Source: Gentiana macrophylla (Eukaryota; Streptophyta; Magnoliopsida; Gentianales; Gentianaceae). Taken from it: a stretch of 64,000 nucleotides of DNA. A model generated the notes under the pieces. The model had not been told where the DNA came from. It saw only the letters and a program-made list of their open reading frames with translations, and made no database searches. This document shows, one piece after another, positions 1 to 9,729 of this stretch (the stretch's first letter is position 1; every line of letters starts with the position of its first letter). Location of the stretch: the NCBI GenBank assembly GCA_026214975.1, contig CM047809.1:26735375-26799374 (forward strand), in the 5' to 3' direction. Both the position numbers and the translations under genes were made by a program.

Positions 1-1180
1 TGAAAAATCAAGAACAGTCCGGCCGGACATGGCGGATATCCGTGCGATGACGAAGACTTTCTATATAAAGCTCGCTCATTTCACACACACGCACGCAGAT
101 GAGTTGAAGAAGTAGATAGCAAGTTTCCACTTTTTAGCTTTTTTGGAGATTTTGGGCGATTTTCTTCGTCTTTTAGAGTTGGACTAAGTATTTTATATCA
201 TTAGAATCCTCATTCAATCCTCTCTTTGATCTACTAACTTTTAGCTTCGATCCGTAACTTTTCACTTGACAAAAATTCGATCTTTTGTAAGCACATTTGG
301 GACCTCCTTCAAGTTGAGTAAAGTAAGTATGTTCTTTTGTTATTTTATTGTTGTTGTGATGTTTTTCTTCTATTTTTTTTGCTTAGATTCGATTATGAGT
401 AGCTAGATTCCTCGTATGGTTGAACTATGTGAAGGCGGGTGAAGCGCCGTTAGATTGATGAACCGGGAGGTAGTGTAGTGCGTAAATAAACGTTCTAATT
501 GATAATCCGTATCTCGAAACTTGTTTGAATCGTTTTTGAGCTAGATTGATCACCTAGTTCACCATTGCACACACTTAGCTTATAAATGTATGTTGCGGCG
601 ACGTGTGGAAACGGGGTTTCGGGACCATAGAGATTTTGGACTTGAAAAGTAGTTTGACACCTACCCGTGTACTAGATTGACGCCCTAGTCATCAAGTCCA
701 GTTCTAATACGGGGTTTGTATCGGTTGTTCGAGCGAGTCTAGAGCTTAATCACGTTAGGTGAGTCGGTCTTCTAAAGGGAGGATTGACGAGCTTCGCGTA
801 GGGTGTGAATAACACTAGAATTAGGACTCGACACCTATGAGTTATCGTTAGACGGTGAAGTAAGGTAAGGCACACTCCGGGTAATGCTTTTAAGGGTAAA
901 GTAATCCGTTGGATCGTAGTTCGCCATACTTCTTTTAATTGTTTAGAATTTCGAGTAGTGTAATCTTTCTTTTATGCAATAGTATAACTTCATATCTATC
1001 TGCTTGACTCAATCGAGTGCTAAGTCAACTGTGGTACTCAAAAACCAATCTCTGTGGGTTCGACCTCGGACTCCTCAAGCACTATCCTACAATCGACCCG
1101 GTCCACTGCCGGTTAGAAAGTAGATTTTGCTAAGGTTTCGAGTTTTTACTTGATCGACCGGACCTAGAAAATCCGCTTAT
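1..1180 (+). mobile_element. Probable LTR or leader fragment of a gypsy-type retrotransposon
   Basis: No open reading frame is recognisable here. A TATA-box-like CTATATAAAG lies near 60-70, followed by a CA-rich stretch that could be a transcription start. Near 1045-1105 the text reads like the conserved tail of some plant gypsy LTRs (GTTCGACCTCGGACTC, then GACCCGGTCCACTGCC). The left edge is outside the window and I see no primer binding site or target duplication. Directly to the right the frame of a CACTA transposase starts abruptly, so this piece probably inserted into, or recombined with, that element. An alternative is host intergenic DNA. Confidence 0.35.
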
Positions 1181-1184
1181 CAAG

Positions 1185-3051
1185 ACTGTTGACTTACAAT
1201 CATGTCCAGTGTGCAAAACGAGCCGTTATAAGGAGTCTAAAGGAAAAAAGGTAGCTCAGAAAGTGCTACATTATTTTCCGTTAAAGCATCGTTTGAGACG
1301 TTTGTATGCTTCCCGTCACACAGCTCAGGCAATGACATGGAATAAGACGGGGCATTCTGCGGATGAGAATGTGATAAGGCATCCAACCGCTGGTAAAGAA
1401 TGGAAAGAATTCGACGATCAACACCCGGACTTCGCTATCGAACCTAGAAATGTACGTCTCAGTCTGGCTACAGATGGTTTTTGCCCGTTTGGTACTACGA
1501 GTCAAACATACAGCATGTGGCCTGTTCAAACACAAGTGTTGAATCCAGCACCATGGGTTTGCAACAATGAATTGTAAAAACACATGTGTTTACTTATCCC
1601 AGGACCAGAATCCCCATGCAAGGACTTGGACGTTTATTTGAGGCCATTGATTGATGAGTTGGAAGAATTGTGGTCACAAGGGGTAGTTTTGCTTGATGCT
1701 GCTACAAATACTACCTTTAGAATACGAGTTGCAGTTATGTTTACGGTGAACGATTTTCCCGCTCGTAGTTATCTCTCAGGTTGGACTGGTCAAGGATATA
1801 AAGCATGTCAAACTTGCAATGATGATACATCTTCGGTACGGTTATAGAGTAAGACTGGATACGTCGGACATCGTAGATGGCTGCGGGTGGACCACCCGAT
1901 GCGAAAGAATAAGGGGTTTAACGGTAAAATCGAAACATTAAGCCCTCCAGTTGAGAAAACCACGGAGGAAATTCTTCAACAAATTAGTAACCTACCCAAA
2001 TAATTGCCGGGGAAACACAAAGAGTACGGTGGTAAAACTCATAAGCGTCCAGAATCTTGTTTGAGTTGGAATAAAAACACCATACTAAATAGATTGCCTT
2101 ATTAATTGGATGCCGAAAAAACTCAAGTACAATCTAGATGTTATGCACATTGACAAGAAGGTGTGTGATAGCTTATTGTCTACGGTATTGAATATTGATG
2201 GTAAGACCAAAGACACTATCAAGGCACGTAAGGATCTAGCAAACATGATAGTGAGAAAGGAACTACATGTGATTAAACAAGGCAATAAGACCTTAAAACC
2301 GCGTGCCTTGTTCACGTTGGCACCAGAAGATCGGACAAAATTCTATGATTTCTTAACAAATGTTCGGTTTCCAGATGGTTTTGCAGGAAACCTAAGAAAG
2401 AATTTGACTGGTAAAGACAAATTTAGCGGGCTAAAATCTCATTATTTTCATATCATACTACAGAGTCTTTTACCAGTTGGGGTATGAAAATTCTTGAAAA
2501 AGGAAATTTCTGATACTATCATTGATTTAAGCAATTTTTTCAGATTGATTTGCTTGCGCACGTTGAGGGTTAGTGATTTAGAGAATGCAAAAGAGAAGGT
2601 TTTGGAAATCTTGTGTAAACTAGAAACGATATTCCCACCGGCATTCTTTGATATTTTGATACATGTGATAATGCACTTGCCTGAAGAAGCGATTAGGGGT
2701 GGACCTGTTCGTTTGAGATGGATGTATCCGATTGAACGTTTTCTAGGTAAGTTAAAGAGGTATATTAGAAATTGGGCCAGGCCGGAAGGATCCATCACCG
2801 AGGCATACGTGGCTAACGAGACCTTGATGTTTTGCTCGTTGTATTTTTCGAGAAATGAGACAAAGTTCAATAGGCCCGAAAGGAACTGGGTTGAGAACAA
2901 AGATACAATCAAGAACCGTATATCAGTATTCAAGACTCCTTTTCGATCAATGGGATCGATGAAATGCTTGACATTCAATACTACTTTGAGAAAGAAGGTT
3001 CAGTGGTATGTCTTGCAAAACTGCCATGAGATCGATGAATACCTCATGTAG
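1185..3051 (+). pseudogene. TNP2-like CACTA transposase (Transposase_21 plus DUF4218), broken
   Basis: Translation begins without a start codon at a zinc-knuckle-like SCPVC...RY segment (about 1200-1230). It runs through a block typical of plant TNP2 proteins (SRHTAQAMTW, HPTAGKEWKEFD, NVRLSLATDGFCPFG, YSMWPV). A stop at about 1575 interrupts it, then it resumes with LLIPGPESPCKDLDVYLRPL and TVNDFPARSYLSGW. After more stops the NLDVMHIDKKVCDSLLSTVL block appears (2110 onward). The DUF4218-type segment follows at 2494-3051 (FPPAFFDILIHVIMHLPEEA, RWMYPIERFLGKLKRYIRN, ARPEGSITEAY). This enzyme class cuts and joins CACTA ends. At least four disabling lesions make it a pseudogene. Family assignment is confident; the missing N-terminus may have been removed by whatever placed the LTR-like DNA at 1-1180. 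Confidence 0.9.
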
Positions 3052-3124
3052 TAAGCAATCCAAACTTAATTCTTTTGTTTTTTATAATTCCATTAAAGCT
3101 AACTAGTATTATACACATTGAGCA

Positions 3125-4047
3125 GTGAACATCATACAAAACTGTCAAGTTATTGCACGAAACAGAACCTGGACAAAGTATACCGTCAAGAATTTATTGA
3201 TTGGTTTAATTAGAAGGTACAAAATAAAGCTTCATACACTTATTATGCACATTTATGAGCGTTACATAAATACTTATGTATGGTACATTATGCAGATGAT
3301 TGTATTGAGTAAACAGAACCCATCAGACTTGAATGACCAATTGTTAGCACTTTCCACCAGATCTTTTACAACGGTCAAATCCTATCAGAGTTGTGAGATG
3401 AACGGTGTCATATTCAATGCACAAATACAGGATCGCACACGCACAACTCAAAACAGTGGGGTTGCTGTCAAAGGGACCGAAGGCACTACATGGTATGGAG
3501 TCTTAGAAGACATATATGTCGTAAGCTAGCCAAATGATAACACTATTGTTTTTTTCAAATGTACATGGTTCGATACTAGTCCAGCTAAGAAGGGTGTCCG
3601 TGTATATAAGAATACAACAAGTATACGCACTACAAACACCTGGTACGGACATGATCCATTCATTCTTGCTTCACAAGCAGAAGAAGTGTTCTACATAGAT
3701 GATTTGTATAACGGATGTGACTGGAAAGTTGTTGAGCATTAACAACACCGTCATATCATAGATGCACCAAATATTAATGGTGATGTGGTTGTTGATGATT
3801 TGGTAATCGACGAAACAACCCACGGAAATTCCGACTTGTAGTTGAACTGCCACCGATAGAACCGCCCTACATGAGTGCAAATGATGTAGAAATAGATGTT
3901 GATGAAAATGATGAAAACGAACACGATCAAAATGAAAAGGATGACCGCAACGAGCATGCTTCAACGGATTGTGATGATGATAATAACTGTGTAGATGATG
4001 ACATATACGACTTGATCCCACAAAACGATGCAAGTAATGGTGAATGA
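3125..4047 (+). pseudogene. DUF4216-like C-terminal part of the CACTA transposase, broken
   Basis: The region encodes the block that normally lies downstream of DUF4218 in TNP2 proteins: MNGVIFNAQIQDR, TQNSGVAVKG and WYGVLEDIYV. Across a stop at about 3526 it continues with FFKCTWFD, GVRVYKNTTSI and EEVFYIDDLYNG. After a further frameshift a strongly acidic tail (D/E/N-rich, about 3897-4047) ends at a TGA at 4045-4047. Such acidic tails are common at the end of these proteins. Two or more lesions separate the parts. The function of DUF4216 is not known to me beyond its constant association with CACTA transposases. Confidence 0.75.
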
Positions 4048-4200
4048 TGCTATAAATCTAATATTCTTTTAGTAAGTTCATTCAAATATACTTGAATTTA
4101 AAAATTATATAATACTAGTGCTTTACTTATACTACATCAACATAAATGTGTTCTTTATATCAATTTTTTATTATATTCAAATACTTGATCATATAGGCGA

Positions 4201-5855
4201 ATGGCTTGTGCGAGATCGGCAGGTGGTTCTCAACCACCGCACGAGCATCCATTTAGGCTACCGGGCCAATGCAAGGACGGTAATTAATTAACTTTCATTT
4301 TTTTGTCTAGTATGATTATTCTTATTTCGTTGAATGAACTTGACACCGATACTACAGATCATATATCAGATAATGAGTATGAGGAATTCATACCATCACC
4401 TCCATCCCCGAAAAAGAAGCAGGGTGAACGTGGACCTGCAAAAGATTTCACCGTCCAAGCCCTCAAGAGAAAGTTAGGGGGCTTGATTCCTCTTATATGG
4501 GATCCTAGATTTCCCAAAGTTCAAAAGGTATTGGGAAGATACACGATGGATTTTGAGTCCGAGACAGGGAAAGTCGTGAGGTCCCATGTTCCTTGTTACG
4601 TCTTGACCTGGCGAAAGGTGGAAGACCGACTTATACAATTAATTTGGGAAGAACTTCGGGTACATAGCTAATCAAATTGTTAACACTTTCAAATTGTAAG
4701 TTTCATTATATTAATTTAGAAACCAATCGTTTCATTTCTTGTGTTTTCAGGCATTGTTCCAACCCCTTGAGCCTATTCACCGCGATGCTGTGCTGAAAAG
4801 CGCCGGTATTTCATTCAGAAAATGGAAGGCTAGACTAACGGAGGATGTAGATGAACACAACAACAAGGGGTTGCCAGGGCCATGTCCCCGACCCAGGGAT
4901 GTGTTTTCACAGCAACAATGGGAAGTGTTTCTCCGCCACCTTAGTAGTGCTGCTTTTAAGGTAAAGCTTGTATTCCATTACATGTGTTACGTAGATTCGA
5001 TTATTATTACTTGTTACTGCTTATATATAATACAAAAATACTATTTTTTTGCAGAAAAGATCTGATCAGAATAAGAAGAATCGCGCCGGGAGTAAATTTG
5101 TAGGCCGCCAAGGATGAACGCCTATGGCCGTAGTTCGATGGGATAGGTTAAGAAGTGTAAGTATTAGGAAATAAATCCCTATTACTTCATTTTTTGAATT
5201 TTCATAACTAATACTTTCATTTTTTTCAAGGGTAATGTGAGTCTGAGTGAAGATCCTTTAGGGCTGGATCCTATCCATGTATGGGCGATCAAGCATAAGA
5301 ATGCTGACGGTTCGTTTCTCAACAGTGATGCAGAGGCTGCCTACGTAAGTGATATACGTTGTATATATTTCAATTCAATACGTTCACATTTTCCTTTTCC
5401 TTATCTTAACTGCCAACGGTATATGTTGTGTTTAGAGGAGGCTGGAGGAATGGCGTGCTATGATTGCACCAGGTCGATCGATGACTTTTGAAGATGAGGA
5501 GTCAATCTTTCAGGGCACCTTAGGAACTAGGCGAGATTATTTGATTGGCCCTACGCAATCTTCCTCCATATCCAATCCATCACAATCGGCCCAGTCTTCA
5601 GCATCGTCATCTTCTTACCACCAAGAATGCAATATGCAGATTGAAGAACTTAGAAAGTCTCATGATCAGTTGGTGAAGTTAACCAAAAAACAAGAGATGA
5701 GAAACAAAAAACAAGGGGCTCTTCTCAAATTGTTGAAGACTAATCTTAAGCCTAAGGAACCGGATATGCAAATAGAGGTTACCTCATCATCTTCCGATGA
5801 ATATGAAGACGATTATGAATATGATTCTCAAGTTGATCTTGTTGATGATGCGTAG
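4201..5855 (+). pseudogene. Second CACTA gene (Ptta/En/Spm, PF03004-like), introns kept, one stop
   Basis: This looks like a spliced gene. ATG at 4201 opens a short exon (MACARSAGGSQPPHEH...) with a donor at about 4280. Exon 2 contains LKRKLGGLIPLIWDPRFPK. After an acceptor at about 4750 comes FQPLEPIHRDAVLKSAG...RKWKARLTEDV and then WEVFLRHLSSAAFK. Next are short exons with GT/AG borders near 4961/5054, about 5158/5230 and 5346/5433. The last exon reads RRLEEWRAMIAPGRSMTF and ends in a coiled-coil-like, Ser-rich and acidic tail stopping at 5853-5855. This is the plant Transposase_24 type, thought to be the TNPA-like DNA-binding partner of TNP2. The only clear lesion seen is a TGA at about 5115-5117. 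It is therefore much better kept than the transposase upstream. Confidence 0.75.
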
Positions 5856-6110
5856 ACATTCTAGAGGAAACTATTCTTACTTTTGGAAACATTGCACAAC
5901 TTTGTATATATTTTACGTAACATTTTTTGTTTATGCATTTCTTTTGTTATGAATCCCCGCTTATAAACACATATGTCATTTATTTTGGAAAAACAGTATT
6001 GGATTTATGTAAATAGCATGGGAGGCCATGCGAAAACAAAAAAAAAAATTTAAAAAAAATTTGTTTTTTCGTATTAAATTTTTTTTATCAAAATTAAATA
6101 TATAATCTTT

Positions 6111-6543
6111 AAAAGGACGACACTGTCGTCCCAAAAAACATTTTTATAAAACTTTTATTTTTTTCGTGTTAAGTTTTATTATGAAAATTAAATATATATA
6201 ATCTTTTAAGGGACGACATTGTCGTCCCAAAAAACATTTTTAAAAAAATTAAATTTTTTACCTAATAATAATTTTTTTTGTGAAATTAAATAAATCATGT
6301 GTATAGGGACGACATTGTCGTCATTTCAAATAATGTCATGTAAGCACGTTGAATTTTTTTAGAAAAATTCGTGTCACGTCAGCCTTCTTTTAAAGGGACG
6401 ATTTTGTCGTCCCTTAAAATATGTCAGTTGTTTAAAGGGACAAAGTAGAAGGGAATGATATATAGGGACGACGTGTCGTCCCTTTAAACATTTATTGGAA
6501 CGATAATGCTTTTAAAGGGACGACAAAATGTCGTCCCTTTAAA
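6111..6543. repeat. Subterminal array of six GGGACGACA/TGTCGTCCC palindromes
   Basis: Six short palindromes of the form GGGACGAC-N(0-4)-GTCGTCCC lie at about 6111-6132, 6210-6228, 6305-6323, 6391-6416, 6463-6484 and 6511-6543, just inside the right CACTA terminus. The last two or three also share flanking AAA/TTT arms. Subterminal repeats of CACTA elements are the binding sites of the element's TNPA-like protein, and the position here fits that role. The loop differs from copy to copy while the arms are kept, which suggests that the arms are the functional part. Confidence 0.85.
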
Positions 6544-6560
6544 CCTGTTTTCTTGTAGTG

Positions 6561-7488
6561 AATTGTGCTTAATTAGTCAGAATAACGTGTGTTGTATGAA
6601 AAGATACTCTCATTTATATTTTCTATTTAAGCTTCTACATTACAGTTTATTATTGATCATTGGATCAATTACGGGGTCAATTTTACGTATATACTTGTAT
6701 ATAAAAAATTAATTCATAATTATATTTATTTTAACGGGTCGGTTGTCCACTTTAATTTGGTGGAGCCACCCCAGTACAATCTGCTTAGACTTGAGGTCGG
6801 GCGCGACGCAGATCTCTGGGTAAGAAGCAATAAAAATTTTAAAAGCGAATAAAAAATTTAAGAAGCCAAACTATATGTATCTTACAAATTTTAGTGCATT
6901 TTTTTCGATTAAGAAGGCGATTCATGCTCTCCTTATATCAGATGTAGGCCCGCCACTCGCTTGAGGTTGATACAAATTTTAACGGGTAGCATTAATTTTA
7001 GGCTAATTTGCAAATTAAAGACGGAGTTTTTTAGAAAATTCATGTCAATGTCTCTCAACACACCCTTTGTTTTACGGAGGTAATTAAATACTTTTTCTTT
7101 TTCTATTTCTGCAAATTCTCAACCCAGATTTAACTGCATGCGTTGTATAAGCCAATTAGACTTATTTCAATTGTTAGGCTTCGTGATTAAGAAGTTGTGG
7201 GTTCAAATCTCACGATGTACACGTGTGCTTTATAGTTCTGTGAATAAAATAATTTCGGTGGAAAAAAAATTGTCTATGATATAAATATACGGGTTGTATT
7301 ATTGACGCAACCAAAGGTATAGAAATACCGCAGGAAAAACATAGAAATTTCGATTTACTCGCAACATCCTTATTATATGAACAACTTGATTACAAGGAAA
7401 ATAATGAGAAAATAATATGTTACGCTTAAACACTCTACACCAAGTGGTGTACTGAAAAGATACATATATGATATACCATAAACCACAC

Positions 7489-7490
<2 letters not shown>
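6561..7490. other. AT-rich spacer with a weak SINE-like tRNA box
   Basis: I see no gene here. At about 7185-7205 the text GTGGGTTCAAATCTCAC resembles a tRNA B box, and an A-rich stretch follows at 7260-7270. This could be the worn head of a tRNA-derived SINE, but I cannot find an A box or target duplications. Confidence 0.3.

Positions 7491-7554
<64 letters not shown>
7491..7554. repeat. (AT)n microsatellite
   Basis: About 32 uninterrupted AT dinucleotides. Confidence 0.98.
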
Positions 7555-7558
<4 letters not shown>

Positions 7559-7590
7559 AATAAAATTTAAAGTTCAAACCATGCTTGATG

Positions 7591-7672
7591 GGCAAGGCCC
7601 ATTACCCTAGTGGTAAAGACCTGTCTCCAAGTGGTGGAGGCAGGGCTCAATCCCCCACCCTCCTTCAGATCT

Positions 7673-7705
<33 letters not shown>
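7591..7705 (+). mobile_element. tRNA-derived SINE with poly(A) tail
   Basis: The head carries an A-box-like TAGTGGTAAAGACC (about 7608-7621) and a B-box-like GGGCTCAATCCC (about 7643-7654), spaced as in a tRNA promoter. It ends in a run of about 32 A (7674-7705). The bases before it (ATGCTTGATG, 7581-7590) recur just after the tail (TGCTTGATG, 7710-7718), the target duplication expected of LINE-mediated retroposition. SINEs of this kind are transcribed by RNA polymerase III and encode nothing. Confidence 0.8.
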
Positions 7706-7707
<2 letters not shown>

Positions 7708-7822
7708 CTTGCTTGATGATGAAGATCATCAACATATATACATGTACGTATTACCTTTTTTTCCTCCGTATCAAACAGTTGTACGTAGAGTAATGATACG
7801 GGCACGTCATGGAGATAGAGAA

Positions 7823-8320
7823 TCAGTGTCGTCTTTGTCTCTCCAAATCAAGCAGCTCCCTTTGAAGTCGAAGATTTTCATAGAAATCCACAAGTCGTTG
7901 TCTCTCCAAATCAAGCTGCCTTTCAAGCCGAAGATTTTCATAGAAATCTGCTATGAACTTTTCTGCTCTCTCATTAAGATCATCTTCCTCGATATCAATG
8001 TCGTCTTCCACTTCAGCAACAACATCTTTGTCGATATCAATGTCGTCTTCCACATCAGCAACAACATCTTCCTTGATACCAGTGTCGTCTTCCACATCAG
8101 CAACAACATCTTCCTCGAAATCAATGTCGTCTTCCACATCTGCAACAACATCATCTTCCAGATGATCATCCACGAATCCTCCTCCCAATCCGGGTTTGTC
8201 AATAAAGCTCACCCTCCACCGTACATATGAAGTTTGGATTATCTCCTCAACATAAGAAATCAAAATGAATCTGATTTTATTTACAGCATTCTTCAAACCA
8301 CTTAACCACCTGCCTCCCAT
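7823..8320 (-). CDS. DUF761-like small acidic protein with a 14-residue repeat
   Basis: The 165-residue frame starts at ATG 8320-8318 and ends at a TGA near 7823. The N-terminal part (about residues 1-50) has no recognisable domain. Residues about 57-115 consist of four imperfect copies of DVVADVEDDIDIEE. The C-terminal end (DLNERAEKFIADFY, then ENLRLERQ) matches the short motif of DUF761 plant proteins (cotton-fibre-expressed type), which normally ends the protein with AEEFI..F...LR.Q. Here the motif end is followed by a second partial copy (VDFYENLRLQREL). DUF761 proteins are small plant proteins of unknown function. It is the best candidate for a host gene in the left third, but I cannot show expression or an upstream exon, and repeat copies could make it a relic. 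Confidence 0.5.
   Translation of the reverse strand: MGGRWLSGLKNAVNKIRFILISYVEEIIQTSYVRWRVSFIDKPGLGGGFVDDHLEDDVVADVEDDIDFEEDVVADVEDDTGIKEDVVADVEDDIDIDKDVVAEVEDDIDIEEDDLNERAEKFIADFYENLRLERQLDLERQRLVDFYENLRLQRELLDLERQRRH
7985..8165. repeat. 42-bp minisatellite inside the DUF761-like frame
   Basis: Four imperfect copies of a 42-bp unit built on TCAATGTCGTCTTCCACATC and CAGCAACAACATCTTC. Because the unit length is a multiple of three, the copies keep the reading frame and encode the acidic 14-residue repeat of the minus-strand ORF. Confidence 0.85.
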
Positions 8321-8825
8321 CTTTTATCTATAATTCTATAACCAACAATATATGTGATTCTTAGACGATAAATAAAATCAAATAAAAAGCTTTATGACAA
8401 CAAATCATGGGGGTTCTCCAACAACCAAGCGGAGGCACCCAAGAAAATTGAAGAGCCCAGTGAGGGCAAGAATGATATTTCATTTTTCCTTAACCTGTTT
8501 TGATATATAGAAAAGAAATTCTCAAAACTCATTTGGCTACGCCTATCTATATATGTTATCCAGGAGATGTGATCACCATAAGAAGATGTGTTTGAGAATT
8601 GCAATGTGATTACAAAGTAATTTAGGAAGTAGGATATAGCAGTACAGCTGATGGACGGTATTATATTCTTGGATCTTAAGTAGCTCGAGGACGAAACTTC
8701 TAGGTAATTTGACTATAAGGATGCGTGAAAGAAATTATAACAGTATATGAGAAAGAATATGACTAGGAAAATATGTGGGAAGTATAAAGTAATTTTTTTG
8801 TTTTTTTTTTGTTTTTTTTTATTTT

Positions 8826-9120
8826 ATGTTTTAGGATAGGTAATTAGTTTTTAGGCAAATTATATTGTGGTCCTGATCCAAATCCTAGTTGGTGTGTCAG
8901 ACAATGTGTGGTTCTCCGACTCTATTTTACCGTTATTATCCTTTATCATGTAAAATAAAGTGTTTCATATTTTTTGATGTTTTAGGATAGGTAATTAGTT
9001 TTTAGGCAAATTATATTATGGTCCTGATCCAAATCCTAGTTGGTGTGTCGGACGATATGTGGTTCTCCGACTCCATTTTACTGTTATTATCCTTTATCAT
9101 GTAAAATAAAGTGTTTCATA
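8826..9120. repeat. Tandem duplication, period 151 bp
   Basis: Two adjacent copies (8826-8976 and 8977-9120) begin with ATGTTTTAGGATAGG and end with ATAAAGTGTTTCATAT. They differ at only a few bases (for example CAGACAATGTG against CGGACGATATG). No coding content is evident. The unit may belong to an LTR of the copia debris on its right. Confidence 0.9.
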
Positions 9121-9386
9121 TGCACCAAGCCTTATATGGGGGTCATAGTTCATAAGGACAAGTTTTAAACTTAAATGGTTGAGAAGGACAGTCACTATAT
9201 GTGTTACTACATTTTTGTACACGTGTTACTACATGTTTGTCCAACTTAACAATTTTAGATTAAAACATGTTCTTTACGACCTTTAACCTTATATGGAAGT
9301 CGGTCTAGGCGTATGTTGCTTAATGCAACCTATTTACTTTGCTTTGTTGAAATAATAAGAATATACCATTCCATAAATTCATGTAC

Positions 9387-9396
9387 GGTATCAGAG
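9387..9396 (+). other. Primer binding site of a copia remnant
   Basis: GGTATCAGAG, complementary to the 3' end of initiator methionine tRNA, follows an LTR-end-like AT-rich stretch. A short gag-start-like frame (MTGDERTLTSSG, from about 9444) follows it. The matching upstream LTR boundary is unclear. Confidence 0.55.
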
Positions 9397-9729
9397 TTAT
9401 ATTTTTATAATCCTTAATTAAAATTAATAGTTCGACGGTAGCCATGACTGGTGATGAGAGGACTCTTACCTCCTCTGGGATATTGTCGGGATCGGCAGTG
9501 TTCAGAAATAGTTGTTACATGTGGTTTACCGTGTGTTATGACACTTGGCATACAATTGTGTGGACACTTTGTTTAGTGTGTGTAACTACTAGCTAGGTGT
9601 TGGTACTCTATTAATTATTCCCAACGGCCGTGTAATATGACTAAGAAAATCCAGTGAAAGATTATCTGCTTGGATTGTTTTCTTCTGTTAAAACTTTCTT
9701 GGTATCAGAGCTAGACCGGTCCGGCGTTC

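Larger units (their letters stand above)
1185..6560 (+). mobile_element. CACTA (En/Spm) DNA transposon, left end missing
   Basis: The element contains, in the usual order, a TNP2-like transposase region, a DUF4216-like region and a second, intron-bearing gene of the plant Ptta/En/Spm transposase type. An array of short palindromes follows, and a right terminus reads ...TTTTCTTGTAGTG at 6560, the inverted form of CACTACAAGAAAA. The bases after it (AAT, 6561-6563) would be the right copy of the 3-bp target duplication. No matching left terminus is visible, because the sequence left of about 1185 is unrelated LTR-like DNA. The transposase is broken by stops and frameshifts, so the copy is not autonomous. 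Confidence 0.9.

Noticed and set aside
7608..7654. Possible tRNA gene (A and B boxes)
   Set aside because: No acceptor stem pairing, and the block ends in poly(A) with target duplications, so it is a SINE. The same applies to the boxes at 18047, 26833 and 59794.
7610..8230. 206-residue plus-strand frame
   Set aside because: It starts in a SINE, runs through its poly(A) tail as poly-Lys and then reads antisense through the DUF761-like ORF.
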